Source: Chungangia koreensis (GTDB lineage Bacteria; Bacillota; Bacilli; Bacillales_A; Planococcaceae). From it: a DNA stretch of 64,000 nt. The stretch spans positions 620,001-684,000 of the forward strand of contig NZ_JBHSEC010000019.1 of the NCBI RefSeq assembly GCF_042651785.1, read 5' to 3'. The notes under the pieces were generated by a model. It was given only the letters and a program-made list of their open reading frames with translations, searched no databases and had not been told where the DNA came from. Of the stretch, positions 24,610-33,738 are shown one piece after another. The first letter of the stretch is position 1. Every line of letters starts with the position of its first letter. A program made the translations under genes and the position numbers.

Positions 24610-25005
24610 ATGATTACTCAAGTAGGACAAATTATGGTGTATGTGCAAGACCAGGAACAGGCGGTACGTTTTTGGAAAGAAAAAATGGGCTTCAATGTTG
24701 TATCCGAGGAAGATAACGGGCAGGGAATGCGCTGGATTGAAATTGCTCCGCGTGAAAACGCAGAAACGACAATCGTGCTTCACAACAAAGAAATCGTTGC
24801 AAAGATGGAACCAGAAATGAATTTAGGAACGCCATCATTAATGTTTTTCACAGACAATGCAGAAGAATTGTACAGCGAATTAATGAATAAAAAAGTAACT
24901 GTAGGGGAAATGGTGAACATGCCTTCCGGCAAAGTATTCAACTTTGCAGACGATGAAGAAAATTACTTTGCTGTCATGGAGAGAGGTATGAGGTCGCCAA
25001 ATTGA
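24610..25005 (+). CDS. VOC (glyoxalase/dioxygenase-fold) protein
   Basis: 131 residues: two beta-alpha-beta-beta-beta modules, with VGQIMVYVQDQEQAVRFWKE at the start and FNFADDEENYFAVME near the end, typical of the VOC superfamily. Members bind a metal and act as glyoxalases, dioxygenases or antibiotic-binding proteins; here the function cannot be specified. GGGAGG precedes the ATG. It is flanked by terminators on both sides, so it is probably transcribed alone. Confidence 0.85.
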   Translation: MITQVGQIMVYVQDQEQAVRFWKEKMGFNVVSEEDNGQGMRWIEIAPRENAETTIVLHNKEIVAKMEPEMNLGTPSLMFFTDNAEELYSELMNKKVTVGEMVNMPSGKVFNFADDEENYFAVMERGMRSPN

Positions 25006-25075
25006 TGTACAGTTCATTAAAGGATATTCTTTAAAAGAGTTGTGTCATTTAGCCATTTTTCAAGAAATTTTACGA

Positions 25076-25105
25076 CTAAAAATACGCACCGCGATAGCGG
25101 TGCGT
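25076..25105 (-). terminator. Terminator for the SLH-CAP gene
   Basis: ACGCACCGC (25084-25092) pairs with GCGGTGCGT (25097-25105). On the minus strand the stem is followed by TATTTTTAG. Confidence 0.8.
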
Positions 25106-25116
25106 TGGTGTTCAGA

Positions 25117-26190
25117 TTACTTATACAGGAAGAATACAAACCATTTATAACTGCCGTCCATATCTTGAGTCAAGCCAACTCCGATATCTGTTTGATTTTC
25201 TTCAAATATAGAGGGCTCGGTAATTGAATTCTTCATTAGCCTGGAAAAGGCTTTTTCAACTGAACCAGCCGCAATATTTTCTTGTACTTCTTTCGTTAAT
25301 TCTTCTCCATACAACTCTTTGTAGAAATTAGAATGTTGAGTTAACACATAGTCTTCATGAGGAAATCTCACGAATGCTCTTGTTTTTAGTCTGGCCATTT
25401 CGAATAAACGTTCATTTTTCTTTAGGACAGGAAGGCCTTTCTCCGATCTGGCCTCATTAATTAAATCAGCCAGTTGTTCTTCTTTAACTCTTATTTCTTC
25501 ATCAGAAAGCCAAACCGGCTTTACCCGTTGGTGTGTTACTGGATCATAATTCACGAATTGCAAGCTCATCTTGTTGAAGTCTACACTGACTGTCCGTGCC
25601 AAAAGCGCAGCAAATTCCTGACGTGTAATAGAGGAGAAGGGGTGGAAACTGCTATCGTCATACCCAATGGTGATTCCTGCATTCGCTAATGCATTAATGG
25701 CTTGTTTTGCCTCTAAACTTGGTGGGACATCCTTGAATTTTACATCTTGTCGATCTAAAGGAATATCATAAGCCCGAGTCAAAATTAACGCCATGTGAGA
25801 TCTGGTCAGAGAGCCTTCAGGATCAAAATAGAGGGAACCATCTTTACCGGTTTTCCCTTGAATAATGCCTTGTTCTACCGCTTCAGCAACCTCAGTATAA
25901 AATCCATCGCCTTTCTTAAAGTCAGTAAATCCCGGGTCAGGTGCGCCGTCAAAACGTAGTCCCATTTCACGTGTTAGCATGACTACTGCCTCTCCTCGTG
26001 TCACTGGTTCATTCACACCGAAAGTACCATTATTGTAACCCTTTACTATATTACGACCAGCCAAATACTCTATTTCTTTTGAAAAACGTGTACCAACATC
26101 AGAAAACTTTCCAGCCGCTCCTACTTGTACCGGAATTATTAACGATATCGTCAGAATTGATGCAACAACCTTCTGTTTCCAGTTCCTCAC
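25117..26190 (-). CDS. Secreted surface protein: three SLH domains plus CAP domain
   Basis: 357 residues. A signal peptide (about 1-25, ending VGAAG) is followed by three S-layer homology modules at about 28-75, 88-135 and 148-195. These carry FSDV, GYNNGTFGVNEPVTRGEAV and ITRQEFAALLAR motifs. SLH modules attach proteins to pyruvylated cell-wall polymer. The C-terminal part (about 235-357), ADLINEARSEKGLPVLKK onward, resembles a CAP/SCP (YkwD-like) domain of unknown activity. The gene has its own terminator and diverges from the ABC operon. Confidence 0.85.
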   Translation of the reverse strand: MRNWKQKVVASILTISLIIPVQVGAAGKFSDVGTRFSKEIEYLAGRNIVKGYNNGTFGVNEPVTRGEAVVMLTREMGLRFDGAPDPGFTDFKKGDGFYTEVAEAVEQGIIQGKTGKDGSLYFDPEGSLTRSHMALILTRAYDIPLDRQDVKFKDVPPSLEAKQAINALANAGITIGYDDSSFHPFSSITRQEFAALLARTVSVDFNKMSLQFVNYDPVTHQRVKPVWLSDEEIRVKEEQLADLINEARSEKGLPVLKKNERLFEMARLKTRAFVRFPHEDYVLTQHSNFYKELYGEELTKEVQENIAAGSVEKAFSRLMKNSITEPSIFEENQTDIGVGLTQDMDGSYKWFVFFLYK

Positions 26191-26351
26191 AAACCATCAT
26201 CCCCTTTTACAGTATTGATAGAGATTCCCATCCATTACCACCACTATAAGAGATTCCTAAGGAAATTAACAGAGAAAGGGGAAAACTTGCGCTTAAAACA
26301 TAAATTTGCAACTCATTTGTAACTCTCTTTTTCTATGATGATAGCGAGCAA

Positions 26352-26365
26352 GGAAAACGCTTACA
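26352..26365 (-). promoter_or_regulatory. Candidate CcpA cre site
   Basis: Read on the minus strand, TGTAAGCGTTTTCC matches 13 of 14 positions of the cre consensus TGWAARCGYTWNCW. It lies 25 bases before the ATG of the substrate-binding protein gene, downstream of where the promoter should be, a typical roadblock position. It implies catabolite repression of the operon. Confidence 0.65.
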
Positions 26366-26390
26366 TTCCACAAAGGGAAAGGGGATTACT

Positions 26391-27626
26391 ATGAAAAGAA
26401 AACCGTGGTTGCTTGCCAGCTTGGCTTCATTACTATTGTTCAGTGCAGCTTGCAATAATTCGGGTACAGGTACAAGTTCAACTGATGGAGACGAACCAGC
26501 GGAGGCAGCTGAAGGCGGCACGATCAAAATCGGTGTCTTAGCCTCCTTAACTGGAGCTCTTGAATCCTACGGAAAACAAACGAAAAACGGATTCGATCTT
26601 GGACTCGAATATGCTACTGGAGGAACAAATGAAGTAGCAGGAAAGAAGATTGAAGTTTTCTACGAAGACACCGAAACAAAACCTGAAGTAGCTGTTCAAA
26701 AGGCGACAAAGTTACTTGAAGAGAATGAAGTAGACTTCTTAGTCGGTTCTTCCAGCTCTGGAGATACATTGGCTGTTCTACCTCTTGCTGCAGAATACGA
26801 AAAGATTATGATTGTTGAACCTGCAGTAGCTGACAGTATTACAGGTTCAGAGTTTAACGAATACATTTTCCGTACTGGACGTAACTCTTCTCAGGATGCT
26901 GTAGCGGGTGCTGCTGCGATTGCTGGCGAAGGAGTGAAAATTGCTACATTCGCACCTGACTATTCATTTGGTTGGGACGGAGTAGCAGCATTTAAGACAG
27001 CTGCTGAAAAATTAGGCGCTGAAATCGTATTGGAAGAGTATGCTGATCCTGCTGCAACGGATTTCACATCCAACTTGCAAAAGATTATTGAGGCAAAACC
27101 TGATTTTCTATTCGTTGTTTGGGCGGGAGCTAACTCTCCTTGGAACCAAATTGCGGATATGAAGCTACAAGACAAAGGGATTAAAATTTCTACAGGGGCA
27201 CCTGATATTCCGGCACTTAGCGTTATGGAACCACTTGTTGGAATGGAAGGGTTCTCAGTTTACTACCACACACTTCCTAACAATAAAATCAACGACTGGT
27301 TAGTTGAAGAGCATAAGAAGCGCTTCGATGGGGCAGTACCTGACCTCTTCACACCGGGCGGCATGAGTGCTGCAATCGCGATTGTTGAAGCATTGAAGAA
27401 ATCCGAGGGGGATGCGGATGCGAGCAAGTTGATCGACATTATGGAAGGTATGTCATTTGACACACCAAAAGGAACGATGACATTCCGTGAAGAAGACCAC
27501 CAAGCATTACAACCGCTCTATTCGATCCAGCTTGAAAAACAAGATGGTGTAGATTATCCGGTACCAGTCCTAATCCGTGAACTATCAGCGGAAGAGACGG
27601 AGCCGCCAATCTTAAACAAGAAATAA
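26391..27626 (+). CDS. LIV-type ABC importer substrate-binding lipoprotein
   Basis: 411 residues. A signal peptide with lipobox LLFSAAC (C21) is followed by an acidic Ser/Thr-rich linker and a two-lobed periplasmic-binding-protein type 1 fold from about 45 (TIKIGVLASLTGALESYGKQ). The family binds branched-chain amino acids, amides, urea or aromatic and aliphatic carboxylates. The attached FabH-like, hydrolase, SDR and acyl-CoA ligase genes suggest a carboxylate rather than an amino acid (inference). GGGAAAGGGG precedes the ATG. It is the first gene of the operon, with a cre-like site upstream. Confidence 0.88.
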   Translation: MKRKPWLLASLASLLLFSAACNNSGTGTSSTDGDEPAEAAEGGTIKIGVLASLTGALESYGKQTKNGFDLGLEYATGGTNEVAGKKIEVFYEDTETKPEVAVQKATKLLEENEVDFLVGSSSSGDTLAVLPLAAEYEKIMIVEPAVADSITGSEFNEYIFRTGRNSSQDAVAGAAAIAGEGVKIATFAPDYSFGWDGVAAFKTAAEKLGAEIVLEEYADPAATDFTSNLQKIIEAKPDFLFVVWAGANSPWNQIADMKLQDKGIKISTGAPDIPALSVMEPLVGMEGFSVYYHTLPNNKINDWLVEEHKKRFDGAVPDLFTPGGMSAAIAIVEALKKSEGDADASKLIDIMEGMSFDTPKGTMTFREEDHQALQPLYSIQLEKQDGVDYPVPVLIRELSAEETEPPILNKK

Positions 27627-27660
27627 ATCAGTTGGGGCAGCCTTCCATTGGAGGGCCTGT

Positions 27661-27700
27661 CCCTCTATATACGAATAGGAACTCTCGCATATAGAGGGAT
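27661..27700 (+). repeat. Intercistronic stem-loop after the binding-protein gene
   Basis: TCCCTCTATAT (27661-27671) pairs perfectly with ATATAGAGGGA (27690-27700). No T run follows and the next RBS comes within 20 bases. Such stems commonly stabilise the upstream message or cause partial termination, giving excess binding protein over permease. Confidence 0.7.
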
Positions 27701-27720
27701 GGCAGAAAGGGGATGACCAC

Positions 27721-28494
27721 ATGGAACCAATAGTGAAAACGGAAAATTTAACGATTCGTTTCGGCGGCCATACAGCAGTCGATCATGTCAATTTTGAAAT
27801 GCCAGAGAAGCACTTCAAGTCGATTATTGGCCCGAATGGTGCCGGGAAGACGACTTTTTTCAATTTAATCAGTGGTGAGCTGAAGCCGAGCGAGGGAGAG
27901 GTCTACTTTAAGGGACAGCCGTTAACAAAGCTTTCTTCAGTAGAAAGAACAAGACTGGGGCTTGGACGTTCATTCCAGATTACGAATGTTTTCCCGAACT
28001 TGACGGTCCTTGAAAATGTAAGGTTGGCGGTTCAATCCAAGGAAAAGATCCGTTATCAGATGTTGAAACATTTCCGTAGCTATCAACTTATTACGGAGCG
28101 TGCCCATGAGCTGCTCGAGCTTGTACTCTTATCCTCGAAAGCGGATGCTTTTGCAAGCCAATTATCACACGGTGAAAAGCGAAAGCTTGAGATTGCTATG
28201 TTACTTGCATTGGAAACCGAAGTTCTCTTATTAGATGAACCGACAGCCGGTATGTCATTGGAAGAAGTACCTGCCATTCTGGAAGTCATTCATCAAATTA
28301 AGAACCGTGGTGATCGAACCATTTTACTCATTGAACACAAGATGGATATGATTCTCGATCTTTCCGACTCTATCATGGTGTTATTCAACGGCAAGTTGCT
28401 TGCTGACGGAACACCGGAAGATATCATGAACAATGAGACGGTCCAAAATGCGTATTTGGGAGGGTTATACGATGACAGTCTTGTTAAAAGTTGA
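27721..28494 (+). CDS. LIV-type ABC importer ATPase (LivG-like)
   Basis: 257 residues. Walker A GPNGAGKTT, Q-loop region GLGRSFQITNVFPNLTVLEN, signature LSHGEKRKLEIAMLLA, Walker B LLLDEPTAG and switch His in LLIEHKMDM are all present. The LSHGE signature and length fit LivG-type subunits. GGGG precedes the ATG. Its 3' end overlaps the next ATPase gene by 23 bases, indicating co-translation. Confidence 0.92.
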   Translation: MEPIVKTENLTIRFGGHTAVDHVNFEMPEKHFKSIIGPNGAGKTTFFNLISGELKPSEGEVYFKGQPLTKLSSVERTRLGLGRSFQITNVFPNLTVLENVRLAVQSKEKIRYQMLKHFRSYQLITERAHELLELVLLSSKADAFASQLSHGEKRKLEIAMLLALETEVLLLDEPTAGMSLEEVPAILEVIHQIKNRGDRTILLIEHKMDMILDLSDSIMVLFNGKLLADGTPEDIMNNETVQNAYLGGLYDDSLVKS

Positions 28495-29209
28495 TGATGT
28501 CCATACACATATCGGCCAATACCACATCCTTCAAGGGGTTTCATTTGAAGCGAAGAAGGGAGAAGTAAGTGTTTTGTTAGGGCGGAATGGAGCTGGGAAA
28601 ACGACAACTTTAAAAACGATTATGGGGCTGACTCCGAATTCGAAAGGGAAGATTCTTTTCAATGGCGAAGAAATTTCTAAAAAGCCTACATACAACATTG
28701 CTAATGGCGGAATCGGCTACGTTCCGGAGGATCAAGGCATATTCGGTCCACTGACTGTTGAGGAAAATATGAAAGTTGCCATGCGTAAAGAAGATGATGC
28801 CGCATTTGAACGGCAGGAATACGTACTAAACTTATTCCCGGACTTAAAAAAGTTCTGGAAGAAGGACGGTGGCCATTTATCCGGTGGGCAGAAGCAAATG
28901 CTCGCCATGGCCAGAGCTTTTGTCAATGACAGTAAGTTGCTTCTAATCGATGAACCATCGAAAGGACTGGCTCCAATCGTTGTAGAAAAGGTAATGGAAG
29001 CAATAGTGGAAATGAAGAAAAGGACAACGATTGTTTTAGTAGAGCAGAACTTCATCATGGCCAGCCGGATTGGTGATACGTTTACTCTGATCGACGATGG
29101 TGAAACGGTTGAATCGGGCAGGATGTCAGAGCTAATCGAAAATGATGAATTGAAACGTAAGTACTTAGGAATTGGGCAAAGGGGGGCTGAGCATGGAGTT
29201 GCTCATTAA
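28472..29209 (+). CDS. LIV-type ABC importer ATPase (LivF-like)
   Basis: 245 residues. Walker A GRNGAGKTT, signature LSGGQKQMLAMARAF, Walker B LLIDEPSKGLAP and the LVEQNF switch region are typical of LivF. The frame is open from 28433, but the ATG at 28472 has GGAGGG 8 bases before it and gives the family-standard start MTVLLKVDDVHT. It overlaps the end of the first ATPase and the start of the permease gene, so the four importer genes are tightly coupled. Confidence 0.92.
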   Translation: MTVLLKVDDVHTHIGQYHILQGVSFEAKKGEVSVLLGRNGAGKTTTLKTIMGLTPNSKGKILFNGEEISKKPTYNIANGGIGYVPEDQGIFGPLTVEENMKVAMRKEDDAAFERQEYVLNLFPDLKKFWKKDGGHLSGGQKQMLAMARAFVNDSKLLLIDEPSKGLAPIVVEKVMEAIVEMKKRTTIVLVEQNFIMASRIGDTFTLIDDGETVESGRMSELIENDELKRKYLGIGQRGAEHGVAH

Positions 29210-30053
29210 CTTAACCATTAACGGACTCGCGACAGGCATGCTCATCTTCTTACTGGCAGCAGGACTAACCCTCATATTCGGTTTAATGAGCGTCTTGAAC
29301 TTTGCACACGGAGGCTTGTTTGCCTGGGGAGCTTTTGCCGGGGTCTGGGTCTACGGGATGACTGGCAACTTCTTTATCGGAATTGCAGGTGCACTCATTA
29401 CAGGTGCAATCCTCGGATTCTTTACAGAGAAATTGATCATTAAGCCGGTTTATGGCAACCATGTTCAACAGATCTTAATCACTCTCGGTCTCATGCTCGT
29501 TTTGCAGGAGATGATTAAGGTAGTATGGGGCCCGAACCAGATTGCTGTTAAAACACCGGACTATTTAGCGGGCAGCTGGGAAATCGGAGATGTCATTTTG
29601 ATCAAATATCGACTTTTCATTATCATAGTAGGAATGATTGTTTTTGGTATCTTCCAGTATATCTTAAAACGTACAAAAATCGGGCTGATCGTCCGTGCCG
29701 GAGTCATCAACAAGGATATGGTCCAGGCGCTCGGCATTAACATCAAACGTGTATTTTTACTTGTATTCATGACCGGTTCTGCACTTGCTGCACTTGGAGG
29801 CGTATTGATGGCCCCATACTCAGGTCAAGTATATGCGGAAATGGGAATGGAATTTGCTATCTTAGCGTTCATCGTCGTTGTCATCGGCGGAATGGGGTCT
29901 TTCCCTGGTTCGCTATTAGCGGCTATTCTAGTCGGTCTTGCAGGAAGCTTCATGGCTTACTATGTTCCGGCACTATCACTTGCGGTCAATATGATCCTGA
30001 TGGCAGTTGTATTAATCTTCCGTCCGCAAGGTCTATTTACCGCAAAGGGGTGA
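29193..30053 (+). CDS. LIV-type ABC importer permease (LivH-like)
   Basis: 286 residues, about eight hydrophobic segments, starting MELLINLTINGLATGMLIFL. SVLNFAHGGLF and VVVIGGMGSFPGSLLAAILV are hallmark motifs of LivH permeases. The ATG at 29193 follows AAGGGGGG; an earlier in-frame TTG at 29172 is unlikely. It overlaps the preceding ATPase gene by 17 bases and is followed 4 bases later by the second permease. Confidence 0.92.
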   Translation: MELLINLTINGLATGMLIFLLAAGLTLIFGLMSVLNFAHGGLFAWGAFAGVWVYGMTGNFFIGIAGALITGAILGFFTEKLIIKPVYGNHVQQILITLGLMLVLQEMIKVVWGPNQIAVKTPDYLAGSWEIGDVILIKYRLFIIIVGMIVFGIFQYILKRTKIGLIVRAGVINKDMVQALGINIKRVFLLVFMTGSALAALGGVLMAPYSGQVYAEMGMEFAILAFIVVVIGGMGSFPGSLLAAILVGLAGSFMAYYVPALSLAVNMILMAVVLIFRPQGLFTAKG

Positions 30054-30057
30054 CGAA

Positions 30058-31062
30058 ATGAAAAAATTTCAATTTAATTACGTAATTCTTTTACTAATCG
30101 TCACGGCACTGGCAATCTTCCCATTTGTCATGGAATCGCGCACATGGACGATATTGCTGACTCAAGTATTCATTTTCGGTATTTTAGCTATGAGCTACGA
30201 CATTCTTCTTGGATATACCGGGATTGTGTCTTTTGGGCATGCCATGTTCTTCGGAATGGGCGCCTACACTACAGCAGTTATGTTAGATCGAATGGAACCG
30301 ACAATCGGTTTGTTCGTTCTCTCCATCATTGCAGGTATGGCGATTGCTGGTGTCATCAGTTTTGCCGTTGGACTCTTGACACTACGGCTAAAGAGCCACT
30401 TCTTCGCTATGCTGACCATGGCATTATCAGGACTATTCTTAGTCCTTGCGGAAAAATGGCGAAGTTTAACTTTCGGCAACGATGGATTCACATTCAAGGC
30501 ACCGGAAGTCTTCCGTGATCGGATTGTTTTCTATTTAGTCGCATTAGGTTTGCTCGTCGTCATCTATTTGTTCTTACGTAGATTCGTGAATTCTCCATTA
30601 GGTAAGATTCTTGTTGCCGTCCGGGAAAACGAACCGCGTACTCGTGCCTTAGGGTACAATACCCTTCATTACAAAGTTATTGCATCAGTTGTTGCCGGTG
30701 TTGTCGCCAGCTTGGCGGGATCGCTTTACGCTGTATCACTACGATTCGTCAATACGAGCGTATTAACAATGGATATAACACTTGATGCCCTACTTATGAC
30801 GATTATTGGCGGGGTCGGAACACTGATCGGTCCTTTACTTGGAGCTGGAATCATCGAACTGGCACAACATTATTTATCTGACTTGGCCTCCACGCATCCG
30901 ATTTTTGAACGCTGGATTATCTTCTTTGGGATTATTTACATTTTAGCGGTTATTTTCTTCCCGATGGGGATCGTCGGGTTCTTCCGAAACCTTAAAATGA
31001 AACGAAAAAAACGAGTAGAAGCTTCCGTCATATCTTCTAAGAGCAAGGAGGCTGCATCATGA
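30058..31062 (+). CDS. LIV-type ABC importer permease (LivM-like)
   Basis: 334 residues with about nine hydrophobic segments. SYDILLGYTGIVSFGHAMFF and the cytoplasmic coupling helix VRENEPRTRALGYN are typical of LivM permeases, and the C-terminal tail is strongly basic. It completes an importer of five genes in the order binding protein, ATPase, ATPase, permease, permease; LIV operons often differ in order. Its stop overlaps the ATG of the FabH-like gene by 4 bases, coupling uptake to the enzymes. Confidence 0.92.
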   Translation: MKKFQFNYVILLLIVTALAIFPFVMESRTWTILLTQVFIFGILAMSYDILLGYTGIVSFGHAMFFGMGAYTTAVMLDRMEPTIGLFVLSIIAGMAIAGVISFAVGLLTLRLKSHFFAMLTMALSGLFLVLAEKWRSLTFGNDGFTFKAPEVFRDRIVFYLVALGLLVVIYLFLRRFVNSPLGKILVAVRENEPRTRALGYNTLHYKVIASVVAGVVASLAGSLYAVSLRFVNTSVLTMDITLDALLMTIIGGVGTLIGPLLGAGIIELAQHYLSDLASTHPIFERWIIFFGIIYILAVIFFPMGIVGFFRNLKMKRKKRVEASVISSKSKEAAS

Positions 31063-32069
31063 AAGTCGGAATCGTAAGCACGGGAATATATTTGCCGGAA
31101 AAAGTGATGACAGCTGAAGAAATCTCTTCCAAATCCGGTGTACCGGTAGGTGTCGTGAGAGAGAAGCTGGGGATTATCCAAAAACCAATCCCCGGTCCAG
31201 AAGATCATACGGTGGCAATGGGAATAAAAGCTGCAAGGGAAGCACTCCGAAAAGGAAATGTCGATCCGAAAGAAATCGATCTCATCATTTATATCGGAGA
31301 AGAGTATAAAGAATATCCGCTATGGACCGCAGCCATCAAGATGCAAGAAGAGCTTGGTGCGTTTCATGCATGGGGATTCGATGTTGCGCTTCGATGCGGT
31401 ACAACGATTATGGCCATGAAAGTGGCTAAAAGCATGATGGAATCGGATTCATCCATTCGTACAGTTCTCTTGGCAGGTGGCTATCGGAACGGGGATTTTA
31501 TTGATTACGAAAACGAAAGAACACGGTTCATGTTCAATTTAGGAGCCGGTGGTGCAGCAATGATCCTTCGAAATGGTCACCAGGAGAATATCCTCTTGGA
31601 GTCTGAGATTGTCACAGACGGTTCTTTTTCCGAAGATGTAGTGGTTCCCGTTGGTGGAACAATGCATCCTCTGACAGCAGAGTCTCTCACAAACGGCGAG
31701 TACCGACTTGACGTATTGGATCCTGAAGGAATGAAGGCACGGTTAGAACAAAAGTCGATGCAGAACTTCCTTCAAGTAATTCGTAGTTCCGTAGAGAAAA
31801 GTGGATTCAAGGAATATGACATTGATTACTTGGCCATTTTGCACATGAAACGTTCTGCGCATGATTATGTTCTTCAGGAATTAGGGCTATCAGAAAACAA
31901 CTCAACCTATTTGAATGAATACGGCCATATCGGACAGATGGATCAAATTCTTTCATTAGAACTTGCCGAACAAAAAGGGCAGCTTAACGACGGTGATCTT
32001 GCAGTATTAGTTAGTGCTGGAATCGGCTATGCATGGGGAGCCATCACAGTTAAATGGGGCAAATCATAA
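31059..32069 (+). CDS. FabH-like (ketoacyl synthase III fold) enzyme with altered triad
   Basis: 336 residues, two thiolase-fold halves. The nucleophilic Cys is C113 in ALRCGTT. H262 in ILHMKRSAH aligns with the His of FabH HQAN. Where FabH has the Asn of GNTSA this protein has GHIGQ, with H290. A Cys-His-His arrangement is unlike housekeeping FabH and suggests another acyl-CoA reaction (condensation, cleavage or acyl transfer). The C-terminus ends in the family-typical GIGYAWGAITVKW. It overlaps the permease gene and precedes a hydrolase by 13 bases. It is unlikely to be the primary fatty-acid FabH. Confidence 0.8.
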   Translation: MKVGIVSTGIYLPEKVMTAEEISSKSGVPVGVVREKLGIIQKPIPGPEDHTVAMGIKAAREALRKGNVDPKEIDLIIYIGEEYKEYPLWTAAIKMQEELGAFHAWGFDVALRCGTTIMAMKVAKSMMESDSSIRTVLLAGGYRNGDFIDYENERTRFMFNLGAGGAAMILRNGHQENILLESEIVTDGSFSEDVVVPVGGTMHPLTAESLTNGEYRLDVLDPEGMKARLEQKSMQNFLQVIRSSVEKSGFKEYDIDYLAILHMKRSAHDYVLQELGLSENNSTYLNEYGHIGQMDQILSLELAEQKGQLNDGDLAVLVSAGIGYAWGAITVKWGKS

Positions 32070-32082
32070 GGGAGGAAGAGTA

Positions 32083-32964
32083 ATGGCACTTCAAAAAATC
32101 ATGCTTGAAAACAATGAGGTTATTACATATCGGGAACGATATGGCGGAGAAAAAGTAATAGTTTTAGTTCACGGTAATATGACATCATCCAAACACTGGG
32201 ACGTTCTGATGGAAACGCTAAGCCCGAAATATAAACTCTATGCTTTGGATTTAAGGGGGTTTGGCGGTTCTTCCTATAATAGCCGCATTACTTCCATCAA
32301 AGACTTCTCAGATGATTTAAAAGGATTTGTGGATGCACTTGGACTCGAGGACTTCCATCTGATTGGCTGGTCTACTGGCGGAACAGTGTGTTTGCAATTT
32401 GTAGCGGATTATCCAGGGCTATGCGACAAGTTAGTATTACTTGCGTCTGGCTCTACAAGAGGGTATCCGATGTATTTAACAAAAGAGGATGGATCTCCCG
32501 ACTTAGAAAACCGATTGAAAACAATCCAAGAAGTAGAAAAGGATGGCAAGACCATTGGGGTTCAAGGGCTCTATGATACGAAGAATCGTGATGGCCTGAA
32601 AGCTGTCTGGAATGCAGTAATTTACACGCATAACCGACCGGATGAAGAAAAATATGAAGAGTATATCGATGACATGTTCACCCAGCGAAATTTGGCTGAT
32701 GTCTACCATGCACTCAATACATTCAATATCAGCTCACAACATAATGGAGTGAACGATGGAACAAATCAGGCAAAAGATGTAACAGTACCAGTATTAATCT
32801 TAAGAGGTGACCGCGATTATGTGGTGACCGAACAAATGACCCAAGAAATCGTAGAAGACTTGGGAAACAACGCGAAGTACGTTCCATTAAATGATATGGG
32901 ACACTCCCCATTAGTTGATAATTTGCCAGTGTTAAAGAGAGAAATCGAAGAGTTTTTAGGATAG
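32083..32964 (+). CDS. Alpha/beta hydrolase
   Basis: 293 residues. Oxyanion-region HGNMTSS, nucleophile elbow GWSTGG with S97, acid in LRGDRDYV and catalytic His in MGHSPLVD give a complete triad of an alpha/beta hydrolase. The type resembles carbon-carbon hydrolases and carboxylesterases; the substrate is unknown. The frame is open from 32014, but GGGAGG lies 9 bases before the ATG at 32083. It is the second enzyme of the operon and may act on the product of the FabH-like enzyme. Confidence 0.88.
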   Translation: MALQKIMLENNEVITYRERYGGEKVIVLVHGNMTSSKHWDVLMETLSPKYKLYALDLRGFGGSSYNSRITSIKDFSDDLKGFVDALGLEDFHLIGWSTGGTVCLQFVADYPGLCDKLVLLASGSTRGYPMYLTKEDGSPDLENRLKTIQEVEKDGKTIGVQGLYDTKNRDGLKAVWNAVIYTHNRPDEEKYEEYIDDMFTQRNLADVYHALNTFNISSQHNGVNDGTNQAKDVTVPVLILRGDRDYVVTEQMTQEIVEDLGNNAKYVPLNDMGHSPLVDNLPVLKREIEEFLG

Positions 32965-32976
32965 GAGTTTGGAAGA

Positions 32977-33717
32977 ATGAGATTATCTGAAAAAATAACA
33001 ATCATTACCGGAGGAGCGAATGGAATCGGCCTGGCTGCAGTCAGGCGTTTCGCTTCCGAGGGGTCGAAGGTCATTATGGCAGACTTTGATGAGAATGCAG
33101 GAAAAGAGCAGGAACAAGCCCTTCGCAAGGAAGGGTATGACGTTACATACGTACAAGTGAATGTCGCAGATCGAGAAAGCGTTGATCAAATGATTGGAAA
33201 AACGATCGAAACGTATGGAACGATCGATATTCTCATCAATAATGCCGGAATTACCCGAGACGCTATGCTGACAAAAATGGAACCCGCTGATTTCCAACGT
33301 GTTCTGGATGTCAATTTGACCGGCGTTTTCAACTGTGCACAAGCAGTCATTCCTTACTTAATCGAAAAAGGAAAAGGAAAAATCATTAATACTTCATCCG
33401 TTAGTGGTGTGTACGGGAATGTGGGCCAGACAAACTATGCCGCTACAAAGGCTGCGGTAGTCGGAATGACAAAGACTTGGGCAAAAGAATTAGGGCGCAA
33501 AGGTATAAACGTAAACGCAGTAGCACCAGGTTTCACCGCAACTGCTATGGTTGCGAAAATGCCTGAAAAGATTATCGATCAGATGAAATCAGTCGTTGCA
33601 TTGCAACGCTTAGGACAGCCGGAAGATATAGCGAACGCATACCTATTCCTGGCAAGTGATGAATCGGACTATGTCAACGGGCATGTTCTTCATGTCGATG
33701 GTGGAATCATGATGTAA
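32977..33717 (+). CDS. SDR-family oxidoreductase (FabG-like)
   Basis: 246 residues. Cofactor motif TGGANGIG, the NNAG motif in ILINNAGITRD, the active-site Ser in NTSSVSG and YAATKAA with catalytic Tyr and Lys form a classical short-chain dehydrogenase. DFDEN at the end of strand two has an acidic residue, often favouring NAD over NADP. It likely interconverts a 3-hydroxy and 3-oxo acyl thioester or a related alcohol/ketone. It starts 12 bases after the hydrolase. Confidence 0.88.
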   Translation: MRLSEKITIITGGANGIGLAAVRRFASEGSKVIMADFDENAGKEQEQALRKEGYDVTYVQVNVADRESVDQMIGKTIETYGTIDILINNAGITRDAMLTKMEPADFQRVLDVNLTGVFNCAQAVIPYLIEKGKGKIINTSSVSGVYGNVGQTNYAATKAAVVGMTKTWAKELGRKGINVNAVAPGFTATAMVAKMPEKIIDQMKSVVALQRLGQPEDIANAYLFLASDESDYVNGHVLHVDGGIMM

Positions 33718-33738
33718 ATGAGAAAGGGGGGAACGCTC

